Source: Pseudonocardia sp. DSM 110487 (GTDB lineage: Bacteria > Actinomycetota > Actinomycetes > Mycobacteriales > Pseudonocardiaceae). From it: a stretch of DNA of 64,000 bases. The DNA lies in NCBI RefSeq assembly GCF_019468565.1, contig NZ_CP080521.1, positions 6,882,001 through 6,946,000 of the forward strand, read 5' to 3'. This document shows, in pieces, positions 33,214-41,275 of this stretch (positions are counted from its first letter, which is position 1; the number at the start of each line of letters is the position of its first letter). The notes under the pieces were generated by a model. The model worked only from the letters and a program-made list of their open reading frames with translations. It was not told the DNA's origin and ran no database searches. A program made the position numbers and the translations under genes.

Positions 33214-34374
33214 ATGACCGTGACCCGGCTGCGGCACATCCCCGGCATCGGCGTGGACGCCGTCGGCAACGCCGCCGACGCCACTGCCGACCCGGCGCTG
33301 TTGCGCCTGGAGAACCTCGACACCGACCTGCGGCCACCCGGCGTCGCGCTCACCGCCACCAGGGCCGCGATCGACGACGACGCCGCCAACAGCTACCTCC
33401 CGTTCGAAGGGCACCGGCCCCTGCGCGCCGCGGCCGCGGCTCGCGTGGGGCGGTTGGCCGGTCGCTCGTACGACCCCGACACCGAGTGCGTCGGCGTGGC
33501 GGGCGGCCTCAACGGGGTGCTCAACGCGCTGCTCGCGACGGTCGAGCCGGGCGACGAGGTCGTGCTGGTCGACCCGATCTACGCCGGGCTGGTCAACCGC
33601 GTCCGGCTCGCGGGCGGCGTCCCGCGCTTCGTACCGGCACGGGCCGGCGCCGCGGGCTGGAGCGTCGACCCCGAACGCCTCGCCGCCGCCGTCGGACCCG
33701 CCACCGCGGCGGTGCTGCTGATGAGCCCTGCCATGCCGACCGGCCTCGTCCTCGACGAGAGCCACTGGAGCGCCCTCGCCGCGGCGTGCGATCGTCACGA
33801 CGCCTGGCTGATCTACGACGCGGCGATGGAGAGCATCCGGTTCGACGGGCGCCCGCCGAGCCACCCCGCGTCACACGACGGCCTGGCCGAGCGCACCATC
33901 ACCGTGGGCTCCGCCTCGAAGGAGCTGCGGATGATCGGCTGGCGGGTCGGCTGGGTTGTGGGCCCGGCCGCCGTCCTCGCCGACATCCGCCTCGTCGGCC
34001 TGACCAACGTCGTGTGCCAGGTCGGGCTGGCACAGGCCGCGGTCGCCGCGGCGCTGAGCGACCCCGGCGTCGACGACGACATCGCCGCCGCCACCGCGGA
34101 GTGGCACCGACGCTGCACGACCGTGCTGCGCGAGCTCGCCGGCTACCCCGTGATCGCACCGCACGGCGGCTGGTCGCTGCTCCTCGACACCGCCCCGCTC
34201 GGGCTGTCCGCCGCAGACCTGTCCCACCGCCTGTTCCACCGCGCCAAGGTCGCGGCCACTCCCATGGACGGGTGGGGCCCCAGCGGGAGCCGGTACCTGC
34301 GGATCGTGTTCGCCAACGAACCCGTCGACCGCCTGGACGGCCTCGCCGAACGCTTCCGCGAAGCGATCGACTGA
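33214..34374 (+). CDS. PLP-dependent aminotransferase (class I/II)
   Basis: A 386-residue fold-type I aminotransferase. ECVGVAGGLNGVLNALLATVEPGDEVVLVDPIYAGL is the cofactor-ring and glycine-rich region, LIYDAAMES holds the Asp that contacts the pyridine nitrogen, and VGSASKELRMIGWRVGW holds the Schiff-base Lys. The C-terminal GPSGSRYLRIVFAN supplies the substrate-carboxylate Arg. The amino donor is unknown. The ATG at 33214 follows GAGGG, and the divergent Xre-cupin protein probably controls it. Such pairs often handle amino-acid degradation signals, which is inference. Confidence 0.92.
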   Translation: MTVTRLRHIPGIGVDAVGNAADATADPALLRLENLDTDLRPPGVALTATRAAIDDDAANSYLPFEGHRPLRAAAAARVGRLAGRSYDPDTECVGVAGGLNGVLNALLATVEPGDEVVLVDPIYAGLVNRVRLAGGVPRFVPARAGAAGWSVDPERLAAAVGPATAAVLLMSPAMPTGLVLDESHWSALAAACDRHDAWLIYDAAMESIRFDGRPPSHPASHDGLAERTITVGSASKELRMIGWRVGWVVGPAAVLADIRLVGLTNVVCQVGLAQAAVAAALSDPGVDDDIAAATAEWHRRCTTVLRELAGYPVIAPHGGWSLLLDTAPLGLSAADLSHRLFHRAKVAATPMDGWGPSGSRYLRIVFANEPVDRLDGLAERFREAID

Positions 34375-34405
34375 TTCCACCCGCCAGTGGTGGGCGGCCT
34401 ATTGC

Positions 34406-35032
34406 TCACGGGGCGGTGCGGGCGTCGAACACCGTGCACCGGTGCGTGAGGGTGCGGCGGACGTCGGGGAAGCGAGCGCGCATGGCGTCCTCGATGCGCT
34501 GCAGGCGCTCCTCGGGCAGCACGAGCGCGCGGGTCGGGCGGGACGGCCGCTCCCCGCCGTGCCAGCTCAGCACGAGCCGCCCGCCGGGCCGCAGGACGCG
34601 GTACAGCTCGGCCACGCCTGCGTCCAGATCGGGCCAGATCGCGACGTTGTTGACGCCCACGACGAGGTCGACGGAGGCGTCGGGCAGCCCGGTCGCGCCC
34701 GCGTCGCCGGCGCGCACGTCGAGCCGCCCCGCCGCGATCGCGCCGGCGTGCGCGCGGATCGCGAGCGCCCGCATCTCCTGTGACGGATCCACGCCGGTGA
34801 CGTGCCGGGCCGTCCTGCTGAGCATCCCCAGCAGGACGCCGGGCCCGTGGCCGACCTCGAGGACGTCCTTACCGGAGAGCGGCCCGAGGAGCAGCGCGAT
34901 CTCGCGCTGCTGGGCCCGGTTGAGCAGTCGCATGAGCTGCCCGCCGAACGTCCCGAGGCGCCCGGCGGGCAACGCGGCGAAGGAGTTCGGCGCCGTGCCG
35001 GTTGTCCATGCCGGAGGTGTCGATGCAGCCAT
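34406..35032 (-). CDS. Class I SAM-dependent methyltransferase
   Basis: A 208-residue methyltransferase. VLEVGHGPGVLLGMLSRTARHVTGVDPSQEM (about residues 57-87) covers motif I, SVDLVVGVNNVAIW motif II, and ELYRVLRPGGRLVLSWHGGE motif III. The ATG at 35032 follows GGAGGT with almost no spacer, so the true start is uncertain. It converges on the aminotransferase with 31 bases between stops. The substrate is unknown. Confidence 0.85.
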   Translation of the reverse strand: MAASTPPAWTTGTAPNSFAALPAGRLGTFGGQLMRLLNRAQQREIALLLGPLSGKDVLEVGHGPGVLLGMLSRTARHVTGVDPSQEMRALAIRAHAGAIAAGRLDVRAGDAGATGLPDASVDLVVGVNNVAIWPDLDAGVAELYRVLRPGGRLVLSWHGGERPSRPTRALVLPEERLQRIEDAMRARFPDVRRTLTHRCTVFDARTAP

Positions 35033-35161
35033 ACCTCCACCGTGGCCCGCCCACGCCGGTAACGCGACCGCTGAGGGTGACGGATGAAAGGGCGTATTCC
35101 CCGCCCGGTCTACTCTGCGGGCGAACCAGATGGACGACGTGAAGAGGACGAGCCTCCCGAC

Positions 35162-35710
35162 ATGCAGATCCACACCACCCCGCTCCCCGGCTCGGCGCTG
35201 GTCGACCTGAAGCTCCTGGAGGACGACCGCGGCTTCTTCGCCCGGGCCTTCTGCCGGCAGGAGTTCATCGACGCGGGCCTCGAACCGCTGGTCGAGCAGG
35301 CCAACATCTCGTTCAACCACAAGGCGGGCACGCTGCGCGGGTTCCACTACCAGCTGGAGCCGAACGCGGAGACCAAGTTCATCCGCTGCTACCGGGGCGC
35401 GATCTGGGACGTGATCGTCGACCTGCGCCCCGAGTCGCCGACCTACCTGAAGTGGTTCGGCGCCGAGCTCACCGAGGACAACCGCACCGCGATGTACGTG
35501 CCGCGCAACTTCGCGCACGCCTACATCACGCTCACCGACAAGGCCGAGGTCATGTACCAGGTGAGCACCGCTTACACCCCGGGCGCCGAGCGCGGCCTGC
35601 GCTGGGATGACCCGGCGATCGGCGTCGAGTGGCCGATCCCGCCCGCGGTCATCTCGGAGAAGGACGCGGCGTGGCCGCTGCTGTCCGAGGTCTCGGTGGA
35701 GGCCCGCTGA
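35162..35710 (+). CDS. RmlC-like dTDP-sugar epimerase
   Basis: A 182-residue cupin of the dTDP-4-dehydrorhamnose 3,5-epimerase family. The active-site region shows GTLRGFHYQLEP (His near residue 60), GAIWDVIVDLRPESPTYLKW and FAHAYITLTDKAEVMYQVS. The ATG start fits family length. The stop overlaps the next start by one base (TGATG), so it is coupled to the SAF-domain oxidoreductase. No other dTDP-rhamnose genes are near, so it probably makes a different sugar or acts on a free sugar; RmlC family membership is sure, the substrate is not. Confidence 0.88.
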   Translation: MQIHTTPLPGSALVDLKLLEDDRGFFARAFCRQEFIDAGLEPLVEQANISFNHKAGTLRGFHYQLEPNAETKFIRCYRGAIWDVIVDLRPESPTYLKWFGAELTEDNRTAMYVPRNFAHAYITLTDKAEVMYQVSTAYTPGAERGLRWDDPAIGVEWPIPPAVISEKDAAWPLLSEVSVEAR

Positions 35711-36993
35711 TGCTGATCCTGGACACCGCGCTCGCCCGCCGCGAGGCCGAGGACCGCCCGATCCGCGTCGGCATGATCGGCGCCGGGTTCATGGGCCGCG
35801 GCCTGGCCAACCAGATCGTCAACTCGGTGCCGGGCATGCGGCTGGTCGCGGTCGCCAACCGCACCCTCGCCAACGCCGAGCGCGCCTACGCGGAGGCCGG
35901 CGTCGAGCCGGTGCGCGTGGAGAACGCCGACCAGCTCGACGCTGCCATCGAGAAGGGCACCCCCGCGGTGCTCGAGGACGCCTTCGAGCTGCTCAAGGCC
36001 GTGCACCTGGACTGCATCGTCGATGTCACCGGCGCCGTCGAGTTCGGTGCCCGCGTCACCGTCGCGGCCATCGAGCGCGGCCTGCCCGTCGTCACGATGA
36101 ACGCCGAGCTGGACGGCACCGTCGGCCCGCTGCTGGCCCACCGAGCCCGCGAGGCAGGAGTGGTGCTCACCGGCTGCGACGGCGACCAGCCGGGCGTGCA
36201 GGGCAATCTGATGCGGTTCGTGAAGGGCCTCGGCGTCACCCCGCTGGTGGCCGGCAACATCAAGGGCCTGCAGGACGAGTACCGCACCCCCACGACGCAG
36301 AAGGCGTTCGCGGAGCGGTGGGGCCAGGACCCGTACATGGTCACGAGCTTCGCCGACGGCACGAAGATCTCCTTCGAGCAGGCGATCGTGGCCAACGCGT
36401 TCGGGCTCACCGTGCCCAAGCGCGGCATGAACGGCTGGGACCACGAGGGCCACGTCGACGAGCTCACCGACCGCTACGACGTGGACCAGCTGCGCGAGCA
36501 GGGCGGCATCGTCGACTACGTGGTGAAGTCGAAGCCCGGCCCAGGCGTGTTCGTGCTCGGCACGCACGACGACCCGAAGCAGCGGCACTACCTGAACCTG
36601 TACAAGCTGGGCGAGGGCCCGCTGTACAGCTTCTACACGCCCTACCACCTGTGCCACTTCGAGGTGCCGAACTCGGTGGTGCGCGCGGTGGACTTCGCCG
36701 ACGCGGCCCTCGCGCCGCCCGCGGGCCCCCACGTGGACGTCGTCGCCACGGCCAAGCAGGACATCAAGGCCGGTCACACCCTCGACGGGCTGGGCGGCTA
36801 CGACACCTACGGCGTGGCCGAGTCCACTCCGGTCACGCGCGCGGAGAGCCTCCTGCCGATGGGCGTGGCCGAGGGCTGCGTGCTCAAGCGGGACGTGGCG
36901 AAGGACGAGGTGCTGACCTACGCCGACGTGACGCTCCCGCCCGGGAGGCTGGTCGACCAGCTGCGCGAGGAGCAGGAGAAGCTCTTCGCCTGA
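35710..36993 (+). CDS. NAD(P)-dependent oxidoreductase with C-terminal SAF domain
   Basis: A 427-residue oxidoreductase. The Rossmann motif IRVGMIGAGFMGRGLANQI lies near residues 18-36, and the central part resembles homoserine-dehydrogenase-type enzymes (CDGDQPGVQGNLMRFVKGLG). The last 100 residues form a SAF domain (AKQDIKAGHTLDGLGGYD, LLPMGVAEGCVLKRDV), as in sialic-acid synthase and altronate dehydratase. Homologues are known in polysaccharide loci beside RmlC-like epimerases, where they are thought to modify branched sugars; this is from memory and unproven. The gene is coupled to the epimerase and ends in a strong terminator. Confidence 0.85.
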   Translation: MLILDTALARREAEDRPIRVGMIGAGFMGRGLANQIVNSVPGMRLVAVANRTLANAERAYAEAGVEPVRVENADQLDAAIEKGTPAVLEDAFELLKAVHLDCIVDVTGAVEFGARVTVAAIERGLPVVTMNAELDGTVGPLLAHRAREAGVVLTGCDGDQPGVQGNLMRFVKGLGVTPLVAGNIKGLQDEYRTPTTQKAFAERWGQDPYMVTSFADGTKISFEQAIVANAFGLTVPKRGMNGWDHEGHVDELTDRYDVDQLREQGGIVDYVVKSKPGPGVFVLGTHDDPKQRHYLNLYKLGEGPLYSFYTPYHLCHFEVPNSVVRAVDFADAALAPPAGPHVDVVATAKQDIKAGHTLDGLGGYDTYGVAESTPVTRAESLLPMGVAEGCVLKRDVAKDEVLTYADVTLPPGRLVDQLREEQEKLFA

Positions 36994-37005
36994 GCGACGT
37001 GCGAC

Positions 37006-37033
37006 GGGCCGGCTGCATCACCGCAGCCGGCCC
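37006..37033 (+). terminator. Terminator after the epimerase/oxidoreductase pair
   Basis: GGGCCGGCTGC (37006-37016) and GCAGCCGGCCC (37023-37033) form a perfect 11-bp stem with a six-base loop, 12 bases after the oxidoreductase stop and just before the stop of the convergent doxX gene at 37043. A short gttgtcg tail follows. Confidence 0.75.
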
Positions 37034-37042
37034 GTTGTCGTC

Positions 37043-37477
37043 TCAGACCGCTGCCGGAGCGCGCCGCCCGGCGAGGGCGTGGTCGACGCTGTAGCGGCCG
37101 GCGCCGACAGCGGCGAGCACCAGCGCCACGGCGCCGATCACGCCGACGAGCTCCCAGCCGCCGTCGGAGGCCATGACGCCGTTCCCGACGTGGACGAGCA
37201 GCGCCGCGCCGAGCATGTCCAGCACGACGAGGACGCCGACGACGGCCGTCGCCGCACCGACCAGGAGCAGCGCCCCTCCGACGAGCTCGACGATCCCGGC
37301 GTATCCGGCGGAGATCGGAGCGGCCGGCACACCCATCCTGGCGAACGCCTCGGCGGTGCCACCGAGACCGTTGGTGACGACCTTCTGCCAGCCGTGCGCG
37401 ATGAGCACGACGCCGAGCAGTAGCCGGGCCACCAGCAGGGCGGCGTCCCGGACGGACGGGGGAAGCGTGCGGATCAC
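37043..37477 (-). CDS. DoxX-family membrane protein
   Basis: A 144-residue protein with four hydrophobic helices (near residues 12-32, 50-72, 75-98 and 105-125). LLLGVVLIAHGWQKVVTNG is the DoxX N-terminal signature. In mycobacteria DoxX pairs with SodA and SseA in thiol-oxidative stress defence, but many DoxX proteins have no assigned role. The GTG at 37477 is chosen because GAGGAG lies seven bases upstream. It forms a single-gene unit between two terminators. Confidence 0.88.
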   Translation of the reverse strand: MIRTLPPSVRDAALLVARLLLGVVLIAHGWQKVVTNGLGGTAEAFARMGVPAAPISAGYAGIVELVGGALLLVGAATAVVGVLVVLDMLGAALLVHVGNGVMASDGGWELVGVIGAVALVLAAVGAGRYSVDHALAGRRAPAAV

Positions 37478-37574
37478 GGAACGACTCCTCGATTGAGCGT
37501 TTGACAGTTGCGCGTTCATGTTAGGCGAGGCTTCGTGACAACTGTGTGTGATTCCGCGCTCCGACGGTCGAGCA

Positions 37575-37598
37575 GGGCCGGCGACCCAGCGCCGGCCC
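37575..37598. terminator. Terminator of the ECF42 operon
   Basis: GGGCCGGCG (37575-37583) and CGCCGGCCC (37590-37598) form a perfect nine-base stem with a six-base loop, about 32 bases downstream of the leftward reductase-like gene. It is nearly symmetric and could act in both directions. Confidence 0.7.
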
Positions 37599-37629
37599 GT
37601 AGAACGCGGTTCCTCCGTCGACTCGACGC

Positions 37630-38208
37630 TCACAGGTGCAGCGTGGGCCGGTAGATGAGCTCTTGGATGTGGCTGTCGAGGGTCCGGGACTCGATCAGCT
37701 CGAGGTCGAAGTCGGCGCCACCCCGGAAGATCGGGTCCAGCCCGGTCCGGCCGGTGATCACTGGGAAGATCGTCACCTGGACGCGGTCGACCAGACCGGC
37801 GGCCATCAGCGCGCGGTTCATCGACAGGCTGCCGTGCGAGCGCAACGGCACCTCGGACTCCTCCTTGAGCCGGGCGACGACGTCGACGGCGTCGCCGCTC
37901 ACGAGGGTCGCGTCCGGCCAGTCGAGGGATCCTTCCAGCGTGGTCGACACCACCGTTGCCGGCAGGCTCCTCATCCGGGTGACCCATGGGTCACGCACCT
38001 CGGACTCCTCGGTGCTCGAGGCCAGCATCTGCGCGAACGCCCTGTACGTGTTGGCCCCGAAGACCATCCGCTGCTCCTCGCCGTACAGGCCGAGGCGGTG
38101 GTCGAGGAGCTCGGGGCCTTGCTTGCCCCAGTAGCCGGTCCAGTTGCCGCCTGCGGCACCGAAGCCGTCGAGGCTGGAGAAGACGTCGAAGGTGTAGGTA
38201 GCGGTCAT
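37630..38208 (-). CDS. Dihydrofolate-reductase-like (RibD-C) family protein
   Basis: A 192-residue reductase-fold protein of the DHFR/RibD C-terminal family. TFDVFSSLDGFGAAGG is the N-terminal strand with conserved SLDG, MVFGANTYRAFAQML follows, and the LRSHGSLSMNRALMAAGLVDRVQVTIFPVITG segment is the NADPH-binding region (GSxxL type). The ATG has GAGGAG upstream. It lies 45 bases after the ECF42 gene; such reductase-like genes are frequent members of ECF42 operons. No substrate is known. Confidence 0.88.
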   Translation of the reverse strand: MTATYTFDVFSSLDGFGAAGGNWTGYWGKQGPELLDHRLGLYGEEQRMVFGANTYRAFAQMLASSTEESEVRDPWVTRMRSLPATVVSTTLEGSLDWPDATLVSGDAVDVVARLKEESEVPLRSHGSLSMNRALMAAGLVDRVQVTIFPVITGRTGLDPIFRGGADFDLELIESRTLDSHIQELIYRPTLHL

Positions 38209-38253
38209 GGTGCTCTCCTCGAGTGCGGTTGATCGGGTGTGGGAGACAAGGGG

Positions 38254-39447
38254 TCAGGTGTTCGGGGTCAGACGCGCCCGTCGCGCCTCCAGGAAGGTTC
38301 GTTCCGTGTCGTTGGCGGCCAGGGTGATTGCCTCGTCGTAGGTGGCGACGGCATCCGCGGTACGGCCGAGGCGGGCGAGCAGGTCCGCGCGGGTGGCGGG
38401 CAGCAGGTGGTAGCCCGGCAGGTCCAGCTCCTCGACGATGGCCAGCGCCAGCGCCGGTCCGTGCACCTCGGCGACCGCGACCGCGCAGTTGAGCACCACG
38501 ATCGGGGTCGGGACGTGCTGCAGCAGCTGGTCGTAGAGCGCCAGCACCTGCGTCCAGTCGGTCGTCGGACCGTCCGTGTGCACGGCGTTGATCGCGGCCT
38601 GCAACTGGTACGGCCCCGGCCGATTGCGGCGCAGGCACCGCCGTACCAGCGCGTGCCCCTCGGCGATCAGCTCCCGGTTCCACAGCGACCGGTCCTGCTC
38701 CGCGAGCACCACCAGCTCACCCGATGGCCCCACCCGCGCGGGCCGGCGGGCTTCGGTGAGCAGGAGTAGCGCCAGTAGCCCGATCACCTCCGGCTCGTCG
38801 GGCATCAGCTCGGCGAGCGCCCTCGCCAGGCGTACGGCTTCCAGGCACAGGTCCGTGCGCAGCAGGTCCCCCGACGTGGACGCGTATCCCTCGTTGAAGA
38901 CCAGGTAGAGCACGGCGAGTACCGAGGTCAGCCGATCGGGGAGGTCGGCGGTGTCGGGCACCCGGTAGGGGATGCCGGCGTCCCGGATCTTCTTCTTCGC
39001 GCGGACGATCCGCTGGGAGATGGTCGACTCCGGCACCAGGTAGGCCCGCGCGATCTCGGCCACCTCCAGCCCGCCGAGCAGGCGCAGGGTGAGCGCGATC
39101 TGTGCGAGCGGCGACAGCGCGGGGTGGCAGCAGGTGAAGATCATGCGGAGCTGGTCGTCGCGCACCGGTCCCACCTCCTCCGGCTCATCGGGTTGGTGGA
39201 GCAGCAGCGCCTGCGCGTGGCGGGCCTCCCGGGTGGATTCCCGGCGCAGGCGGTCGATCGCCCGGTTGCGGGCGGTGGTCACGATCCACCCGCCGGGATT
39301 GGGCGGCGGCGCCTCGTCCCATTTCTGGACGGCCACCGCGAATGCGTCCTGGACGGCCTCCTCGGCGAGCCCGATGTCCCCGAGGAGGCGCGTCAGCGTC
39401 GCAACGCACCGTCCGTACTCCGCCCGGTAGACGCTGTCCAGGTCCAT
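38254..39447 (-). CDS. ECF sigma factor, ECF42 type
   Basis: A 397-residue extracytoplasmic-function sigma factor. Region 2 spans about residues 5-75 (DAFAVAVQKWDEAPPPNPGGW, VTTARNRAIDRLRRE) and region 4 about 105-165 (ALTLRLLGGLEVAEIARAYLVPESTISQRIVRAKKKIRDAG). The last 220 residues are a TPR-like C-terminal extension (FNEGYASTSGDLLRTDLCLEAVRLARAL), which defines the ECF42 group and replaces an anti-sigma factor. Its ATG overlaps the stop of the YCII/DGPF gene by one base, the usual ECF42 partnership. It probably transcribes its own operon. Confidence 0.93.
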   Translation of the reverse strand: MDLDSVYRAEYGRCVATLTRLLGDIGLAEEAVQDAFAVAVQKWDEAPPPNPGGWIVTTARNRAIDRLRRESTREARHAQALLLHQPDEPEEVGPVRDDQLRMIFTCCHPALSPLAQIALTLRLLGGLEVAEIARAYLVPESTISQRIVRAKKKIRDAGIPYRVPDTADLPDRLTSVLAVLYLVFNEGYASTSGDLLRTDLCLEAVRLARALAELMPDEPEVIGLLALLLLTEARRPARVGPSGELVVLAEQDRSLWNRELIAEGHALVRRCLRRNRPGPYQLQAAINAVHTDGPTTDWTQVLALYDQLLQHVPTPIVVLNCAVAVAEVHGPALALAIVEELDLPGYHLLPATRADLLARLGRTADAVATYDEAITLAANDTERTFLEARRARLTPNT

Positions 39448-39806
39448 CAGCGCCGGCGCGACCCGTCGTCGAACGGGCGCACCTCGATCGGCTGTCCACA
39501 GGCCAGCGCGCACTTCTCGGCCCAGACCAGCGCCTGGTCGAGGTCGTCGGCCCGGATCACCCAGAACCCGCCGAGCTGTTCCTTCGTCTCGGCGAACGGG
39601 CCGTCGGTCATCGTGGTCGTGCCACCAGAGGGGCGGACCACCGTGCTGGCGTGCGAGTGCTGCAGACCACCGGCGAACACCCACACACCGGCGGCCTCCA
39701 TCTCGGCGGTGACCTGGCCCGTCCGGGCCATCTGCGCCTGCACCGCCTCTTCGGGCTCCGGCGGCGCGCTTTCGTCGAGCTGGACGGCGAGCAGGTACTG
39801 CTTCAC
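39447..39806 (-). CDS. YCII/DGPF-domain protein
   Basis: A 119-residue YCII-like protein. The signature DGPFAETKEQLGGFWVI (residues about 69-85) names the DGPF family, and the N-terminal KQYLLAVQLDES is the ferredoxin-like first strand. It is the standard partner of ECF42 sigma factors and is thought to be part of their signalling or their target set. Its stop overlaps the sigma-factor ATG by one base. Biochemical activity is unknown. Confidence 0.92.
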   Translation of the reverse strand: MKQYLLAVQLDESAPPEPEEAVQAQMARTGQVTAEMEAAGVWVFAGGLQHSHASTVVRPSGGTTTMTDGPFAETKEQLGGFWVIRADDLDQALVWAEKCALACGQPIEVRPFDDGSRRR

Positions 39807-39825
39807 GGCGTACTCCTTCGAAGGA

Positions 39826-40245
39826 TCAGGCGGACAGGCGCCGGGCGACGGCGGGGATCACGATCGCGGCCGCCACGACGTGGGTCAGCATCAGCAGGAT
39901 CTTGGTGGCGACGGTGGCGTCGGCGAGCAGGTCGGGCACGAAGGACAGCACGGTGAGTGCGACGGTGGTGCGCAGCCACGCGGTGCGCGGCCGGCGGGCG
40001 AACCGGCGCAGCGCCGCGGCGATGGCCAGACCGAGGATGGAGAAGATCACCGTCAGGACGGCGAACCCGGAGGCCGGGATCGCCGTGCCGGAAACGGCCG
40101 TGCTGATGCCGACAGCCTCGCCTGCGGCGGCCGTCAGCGCGGTGGCGACCGCGGCGGTGACGGTGGCGGCCGAGCCGGCCAGCAGCAGCGAGCCGACGGT
40201 CGGGGCGGCGGCGGAGGTGAAGGTGGCGGGAAAGGTGGTGGACAC
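39826..40245 (-). CDS. DUF6069-type membrane protein
   Basis: A 139-residue, Ala/Val-rich membrane protein with four hydrophobic segments (near residues 16-42, 58-80, 90-108 and 113-135). The layout fits DUF6069, a small actinobacterial family of unknown function. It lies 19 bases upstream of the YCII gene and is therefore probably the first gene of the ECF42 operon. A GGAGGT sits before its ATG on this strand. Confidence 0.75.
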   Translation of the reverse strand: MSTTFPATFTSAAAPTVGSLLLAGSAATVTAAVATALTAAAGEAVGISTAVSGTAIPASGFAVLTVIFSILGLAIAAALRRFARRPRTAWLRTTVALTVLSFVPDLLADATVATKILLMLTHVVAAAIVIPAVARRLSA

Positions 40246-40344
40246 GGGGACCTCCGGTGATCACGGAGACCGGCTCGGTTGCCGTTCTCTCACCATGGCC
40301 ACGAACGAGCTCACCGCGGTTCGACATCGCCGCGGGATCTCTTC

Positions 40345-40370
40345 CACGATTTTTTTCCGTGGGCCCACGC
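40345..40370. promoter_or_regulatory. A/T-looped hairpin between TetR and DUF6069
   Basis: CCACG (40345-40349) and CGTGG (40359-40363) close a loop containing seven T residues, and the right arm is itself the palindrome CGTGGGCCCACG (40359-40370). It lies in a 178-base gap between two leftward genes. It may terminate tetR transcription or be part of the ECF42 operon promoter; I cannot tell which. Confidence 0.35.
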
Positions 40371-40423
40371 AGGTGCTCATGGGCGCCACCACCTTCGCTG
40401 CTCGACCAGCGCGCCGCAGCCGC

Positions 40424-41200
40424 TCAGCCCTCGATGGGCCGCCGGTGCTCGATCAGGACACCCAGTCCGTCCAGCACACGCTGGAGCCCGAACTCGAAGT
40501 GGTCGAACATCGAGTTGAAGGCGCCCGCCTCGCCGACCTTCGTGAGCATCGGCAGCTCACCCGCCACCACGGCTGGCCCGACGTACTCGGACTGGATCTC
40601 CCACCACTCCTCGTCGCTGATGCCGGTGCGGTCGGCCGCCTGCATCGCCTCGATCGTGGTCTTCGCGAGCCCGGCCACGAACGAGCTGAGCACCACGACG
40701 GCCCCGAGCATCTCCTCCTCGGTGAGGCCGATGTCGTCGATCGCGCGGAGGGCGATGTCGGTGGAGCGCATCGAGTTGGGCCCGAGCATGGGGCGCCCCT
40801 GGGCGATCTGGAGCATCCAGGGATGGCGCAGGTAGAGCGCCCACTCCTGGCGCCCGCACGCCTCCAGCCGCTCCCGCCAGCCACCCTCGACGGTCTCGGC
40901 GGAGGCGAGGTCCTCGCTGTAGACCTCGTCGACCATCAGGTCCACGAGCTCGGACTTGCCCGGGACGTACCGGTAGAGCGACATGGCGCCTACCCCGAGC
41001 GCGCCCGCGATGCGTCTCATGGACAGCGCGACGAGCCCTTCGGCGTCGGCCAGGTCGATCGCCGCCCGCACGATCGCCGCGACGGACAGGCCCGGCTTCG
41101 GCCCGCGAGTCGGCTCGGGCGCGCCGCCCCACATCAGTTGCAGGCTGCGCCGGACGGCCGCACTGCCGTCGGTCCGACCAGCGGTATCGTCTCGTGGCAT
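40424..41200 (-). CDS. TetR-family regulator (TetR-C, drug-sensing type)
   Basis: A 258-residue repressor. An N-terminal extension of about 35 residues precedes the helix-turn-helix (GLSVAAIVRAAIDLADAEGLVALSMRRIAGALGVGAMSLYRYVPGKSELVDL). The C-terminal domain is the larger TetR-C type found in tetracycline-like sensors (GGWRERLEACGRQEWALYLRHPWML). The target is unknown; no transporter gene is adjacent. A GTAC-gtt-GTAC repeat at 41222-41232 lies in its promoter region next to a TAGGAT -10-like box on this strand and may be its operator. Confidence 0.9.
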   Translation of the reverse strand: MPRDDTAGRTDGSAAVRRSLQLMWGGAPEPTRGPKPGLSVAAIVRAAIDLADAEGLVALSMRRIAGALGVGAMSLYRYVPGKSELVDLMVDEVYSEDLASAETVEGGWRERLEACGRQEWALYLRHPWMLQIAQGRPMLGPNSMRSTDIALRAIDDIGLTEEEMLGAVVVLSSFVAGLAKTTIEAMQAADRTGISDEEWWEIQSEYVGPAVVAGELPMLTKVGEAGAFNSMFDHFEFGLQRVLDGLGVLIEHRRPIEG

Positions 41201-41254
41201 CGCCCGAAATCCTAAAATTGAGTACGTTGTACGAATATGGCGGTACGGCGTAAA

Positions 41255-41275
41255 CAGTAGGGCATTACCCTGCTG
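41255..41275. terminator. Stem-loop at the end of the LysR gene
   Basis: CAGTAGGG (41255-41262) and CCCTGCTG (41268-41275) form an eight-base stem with one G-T pair and a five-base loop containing the LysR stop codon. It probably ends the leftward LysR transcript. Confidence 0.45.

Noticed and set aside
35162..36993. A dTDP-rhamnose biosynthesis cluster
   Set aside because: Only an RmlC-like gene is present; RmlA, RmlB and RmlD are not in the neighbourhood.
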